A model generated the notes under the pieces. It saw nothing but the letters and a program-made list of their open reading frames with translations, did no database searches and had not been told where the DNA came from. Below, in pieces: positions 61,583 to 64,000 of a stretch of 64,000 nucleotides of DNA. This stretch comes from Setoptus koraiensis (Eukaryota; Arthropoda). The position numbers and the translations under genes were made by a program. Location: the NCBI GenBank assembly GCA_048013815.1, contig CM106585.1, positions 17,422,001 through 17,486,000 of the forward strand, in the 5' to 3' direction. Position 1 is the stretch's first letter, and every line of letters starts with the position of its first letter.

Positions 61583-62709
61583 GTAAGTAATCGGATCACT
61601 GTTGATTCTGGAGTCAATCATTAAATCAATATAATTAAGTTTGCTAACAATCATTCTCTTTCACAACATCAGGATGAGACCTACCTGTGCAGTGCCACGA
61701 GACTACCCTCGGATGAGCATGAATATATCGGTAAGTATGCTGACTAGGTTTGTTAAGTTTTCTTCGGATTTGTCTCATTGGAGGCTCGAGGTGAGCGCTA
61801 ATCTTGCATATTTTGCACAACCATATTGATGTTTCATATTGATGTGTAGTGGGATTCGAACCGAACGCCTCGGCCACCAAGGTGCATCACATATTATTGT
61901 ATGGCTGTGAGAATCCTGGATTATTTTTGCGCGATACACCCAAAGTAACATGGGAATGCGGTGAAATGGCCCTCACTTCTGAAGAAGCAGCACACAGCTC
62001 TTATGAGAAGGGACCCGTTTGCGGAAATGGTTATACGTCTATACTGTTTAGCTGGGCTTTGGATGCTCCCTCGATTGATTTACCTCCCGGGGTGGGATTT
62101 ATGATTGGTGGAAAGAAATCTAAAGTCAACTATATTGTTTTGCAAGTGCATTATGGACACACACACATGTTTAGACAAGATAAGCATATGAGGGACGACT
62201 CGGGGATAATATTGCACACAGTGCCAGGCAATGATAGAAGTATTACTAAACGGGCCGGAATATATCTGCTATTATCCAATGGTTATGTGTTACAAGGCAT
62301 AAGTAAACACGAGATGGCGTGCAAAATAACGGAGAACAAGATAATTCATCCATTCAGGTATAGGACGCACACGCATAAACTCGGTTATAACGTGGCCGGC
62401 TATAAGAGACCCTTCAATGCACCCTCAAATCACATGCAATTAATTGGACAACATGATCCTCAGCAACCCCAAATGTTTTATCCCATTGAAGATTCTACAA
62501 TGGAAATTGGACAGGGCGACGGCCTATACGCTTACTGTGATTATAATAACACTGTCGGTCATGACGTCATGATTGGTGCCACCGGTAACGATGAAATGTG
62601 CAATTTCTACATTATGTATTGGATAGATGGACCCGATCTTTTGGAAAGTCAAGATTGCCTGCAATACAATCCAAGGCACGCCTTTGATTCATCGAAATAT
62701 GATCATTAA
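61463..62709 (+). CDS. Phm: Peptidylglycine alpha-hydroxylating monooxygenase (PHM), 345 aa
   Basis: Copper- and ascorbate-dependent enzyme that hydroxylates the C-terminal glycine of neuropeptide precursors in the secretory pathway, the first step of amidation. Exons: 61463-61582, 61673-61730 and 61850-62709. Exon 1 encodes a hydrophobic signal segment (residues about 10-26). All copper ligands are visible: His72, His73 and His160 for CuH, and His233, His235 (RTHTHKLG) and Met309 (DEMCNFYIMYW) for CuM. The protein stops soon after the second catalytic subdomain, so there is no lyase (PAL) domain. This matches the separate Phm gene of insects and not the fused vertebrate PAM. Confidence 0.94.
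61673..61730 (+). CDS. PHM exon 2
   Basis: DETYLCSATRLPSDEHEYI, matching the Cys-containing first strands of PHM. The acceptor is CATCAG/G and the donor ATCG/GTAAGT, leaving one base. Confidence 0.92.
61850..62709 (+). CDS. PHM exon 3 (catalytic core)
   Basis: The acceptor GTGTAG/TG completes Val, then GFEPNASATKVHHILLYGC. It carries all six copper ligands and ends with TAA. Confidence 0.96.
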
Positions 62710-63461
62710 GTTCTCGAACACTTTTACAATCTAATCAATATATAGATATATAAAGTGCAACAATTGTACATATGTAAATTCAACAGATTGCGCTTGCTAG
62801 CGTCGCGTAGTCGTCCGCTGTTGAGCCATCGACCGAAAAGAGCCATCGACCGAAAACGTAGCCTTCGTAGACTACTAGGTGTTGGAATGAATTCATTGAT
62901 TGAGTATATACAATATGAAATAATATGAAATGGTGGACATCCCGAGAAAGAGTTACAAGACTGAGTCATAGATCAAGGTGACCATTCTGGTTTTTTGCCC
63001 CATCACCACTAAGGTTGCTGTATTCAACAGTCAACAAACGCATTTTATCATGAACACTGATGCCAATTGCTCCAAATGTCGTGTGAAAGTCACCTACAAC
63101 CACATGCAATTCGAGCATTAGCGAGTGGACGCCCAAAAGACTACCTAACAATGTTCACATAATAACAACACCAGTTAGAAACAACAGCAACAACATAACA
63201 CACATAAATTTTAGGACGCTTCAAATATTTATTTCAACGACAGGTGTGCATGTATCAGTAGCAGAGAGCAACTAGCGGAAATGTTTCTACAAATAAAGGT
63301 GAACTAACTAACAGTGATGACGAGAATGTGGCTTGGCTCTAGCACACATGAACGTCGGATTTAGAGGAAAACTGGACACCATAACTTTGAATGTTGAACA
63401 TTATACTGTAGTAGTTGGGCAACAATTGAATGAGAATTGTTTGCTATTTGCTTATTTATTT
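62710..63461. other. Region downstream of PHM
   Basis: Holds the PHM 3' UTR, a 17-bp direct duplication (62823-62839 and 62840-62856) and a possible retrotransposon scrap on the minus strand (62966-63151). An AATAAA lies at 63292-63297. Confidence 0.6.
62966..63151 (-). mobile_element. Possible LINE endonuclease relic
   Basis: A 61-codon frame contains LELHVVVGDFHTTFGAIGIS followed after a spacer by SGDGAKNQNGHLDL. This resembles the GDFN-x-x-x-G and G-x-G-x-x-N-x-N-G blocks of LINE-encoded APE endonucleases. The Asn of GDFN is His here, the match is short and no reverse transcriptase lies nearby. It may be chance. Confidence 0.25.
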
Positions 63462-63625
63462 TCAGTAATGATCAGATCGGTGTTTACTCTCTCGTAACAA
63501 CCTTGCTGCCATTTTGTCTGCAATGAAACCATACTTTGCAATACGGTGACCATCACCAACTGCATCTATCAAGTTCCATGTCCAACACAGTGGAACTGGT
63601 ACAACTGCTAGCGCTTTTAAACGAG
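63462..63625 (-). CDS. Probable last exon of an unidentified minus-strand gene (partial)
   Basis: On the minus strand a good acceptor (TTTCCGTTTGTCAG, with a pyrimidine-rich run) opens 53 codons ending at a TGA (63462-63464). The peptide reads RLKALAVVPVPLCWTWNLID and then AVGDGHRIAKYGFIADKMAA, and ends SKHRSDHY. The composition is unlike the repeat-driven frames and looks like real protein, with one hydrophobic stretch. I do not recognise the family. Upstream exons would lie at or beyond the window end. Confidence 0.4.
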
Positions 63626-64000
63626 CTGACAAACGGAAACAATACTCTTAACACTTGTGACAACAACAATGGTATATGATGAATGTTTTTGTTCACTATT
63701 CTCTTGATGTTTTTGAGTCTGTTTCAGAATGACATTAGTTAGAGAGTGAGTCAGCATGTGTATATAGTCAAATACAACACCGAATAAGCTAATTTCAGCT
63801 AATCTAGAAACGTGTATAATATATAAGTGGCTAATTTGGATCGGGCCCAAAGCGAGAGAGGTTGGTTATAATTAAACAATCATGGGTGATATTTTCGACA
63901 AGTGTGTTCTTTCACGGTGACGCACAGCTTCCTAGAGTACTCTCTAATTGATTAGGAGTTTACAAGGAAACTTGATTGTCCAGCTGGCTAATATAGCAGT
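63626..64000. other. Window end, no gene resolved
   Basis: Probably intron or upstream sequence of the minus-strand gene. I see no supported coding exon. Confidence 0.4.

Noticed and set aside
61808-61892. tRNA-like T-arm (GGTTCGAATCCCAC) on the minus strand
   Set aside because: It lies in the PHM exon encoding VGFEPNA. No acceptor stem or anticodon arm can be formed.

Overview
This is a eukaryotic window, most likely from an arthropod with a compact genome, and an acariform mite is a reasonable guess. The evidence is GT-AG introns, conserved metazoan proteins, and a peptidylglycine alpha-hydroxylating monooxygenase encoded without the lyase half, as in insects. The species cannot be named from the sequence. 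No rRNA, tRNA, CRISPR array or intact transposon was found.

Positions 1 to about 49.7 kb hold one very large plus-strand gene and its surroundings. I read seven coding exons (17798-19956, 20140-20951, 31527-31691, 33876-34155, 41521-42589, 43232-43352, 45294-49696). All six junctions agree in phase and the sum is 9009 nt, giving 3002 residues. The product is an Lbc-type RhoGEF (ARHGEF2/ARHGEF18/AKAP13 family, Drosophila cysts). Its DH and PH domains are swollen by Gln, Asn, Thr, Ser, His and Asp/Glu-rich inserts. The introns and the 17.8 kb upstream show no convincing gene. They are packed with CA/TG and CAA/CAG repeats, minisatellites with units of about 9-17 bp, perfect short hairpins, many TTACGTAA palindromes and many CTCACCTG words.

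From about 49.7 kb the texture changes abruptly to plainer, more AT-rich DNA with densely packed, intron-poor genes: PIK3C3/Vps34 (+, 51222-54068, one exon), LENG1 (-, 54176-55027, one exon), a RalGDS/RGL-type RalGEF (+, 56977-59648, four exons), POLR2E/RPB5 (-, 59785-60420, one exon), PHM (+, 61463-62709, three exons), and a probable last exon of an unidentified minus-strand gene (63462-63625). PIK3C3/LENG1 and RGL/POLR2E are tail to tail with about 0.1 kb between coding ends. LENG1/RGL and POLR2E/PHM are head to head.

The genes are not an operon and share no pathway, although two encode small-GTPase exchange factors (Rho and Ral). The points most worth following are the repeat-inflated RhoGEF, the sharp change of sequence texture at its 3' end, the dispersed TTACGTAA and antisense donor-like CTCACCTG words in its introns, the minisatellites placed before its acceptors, and a RalGEF with no RA domain.
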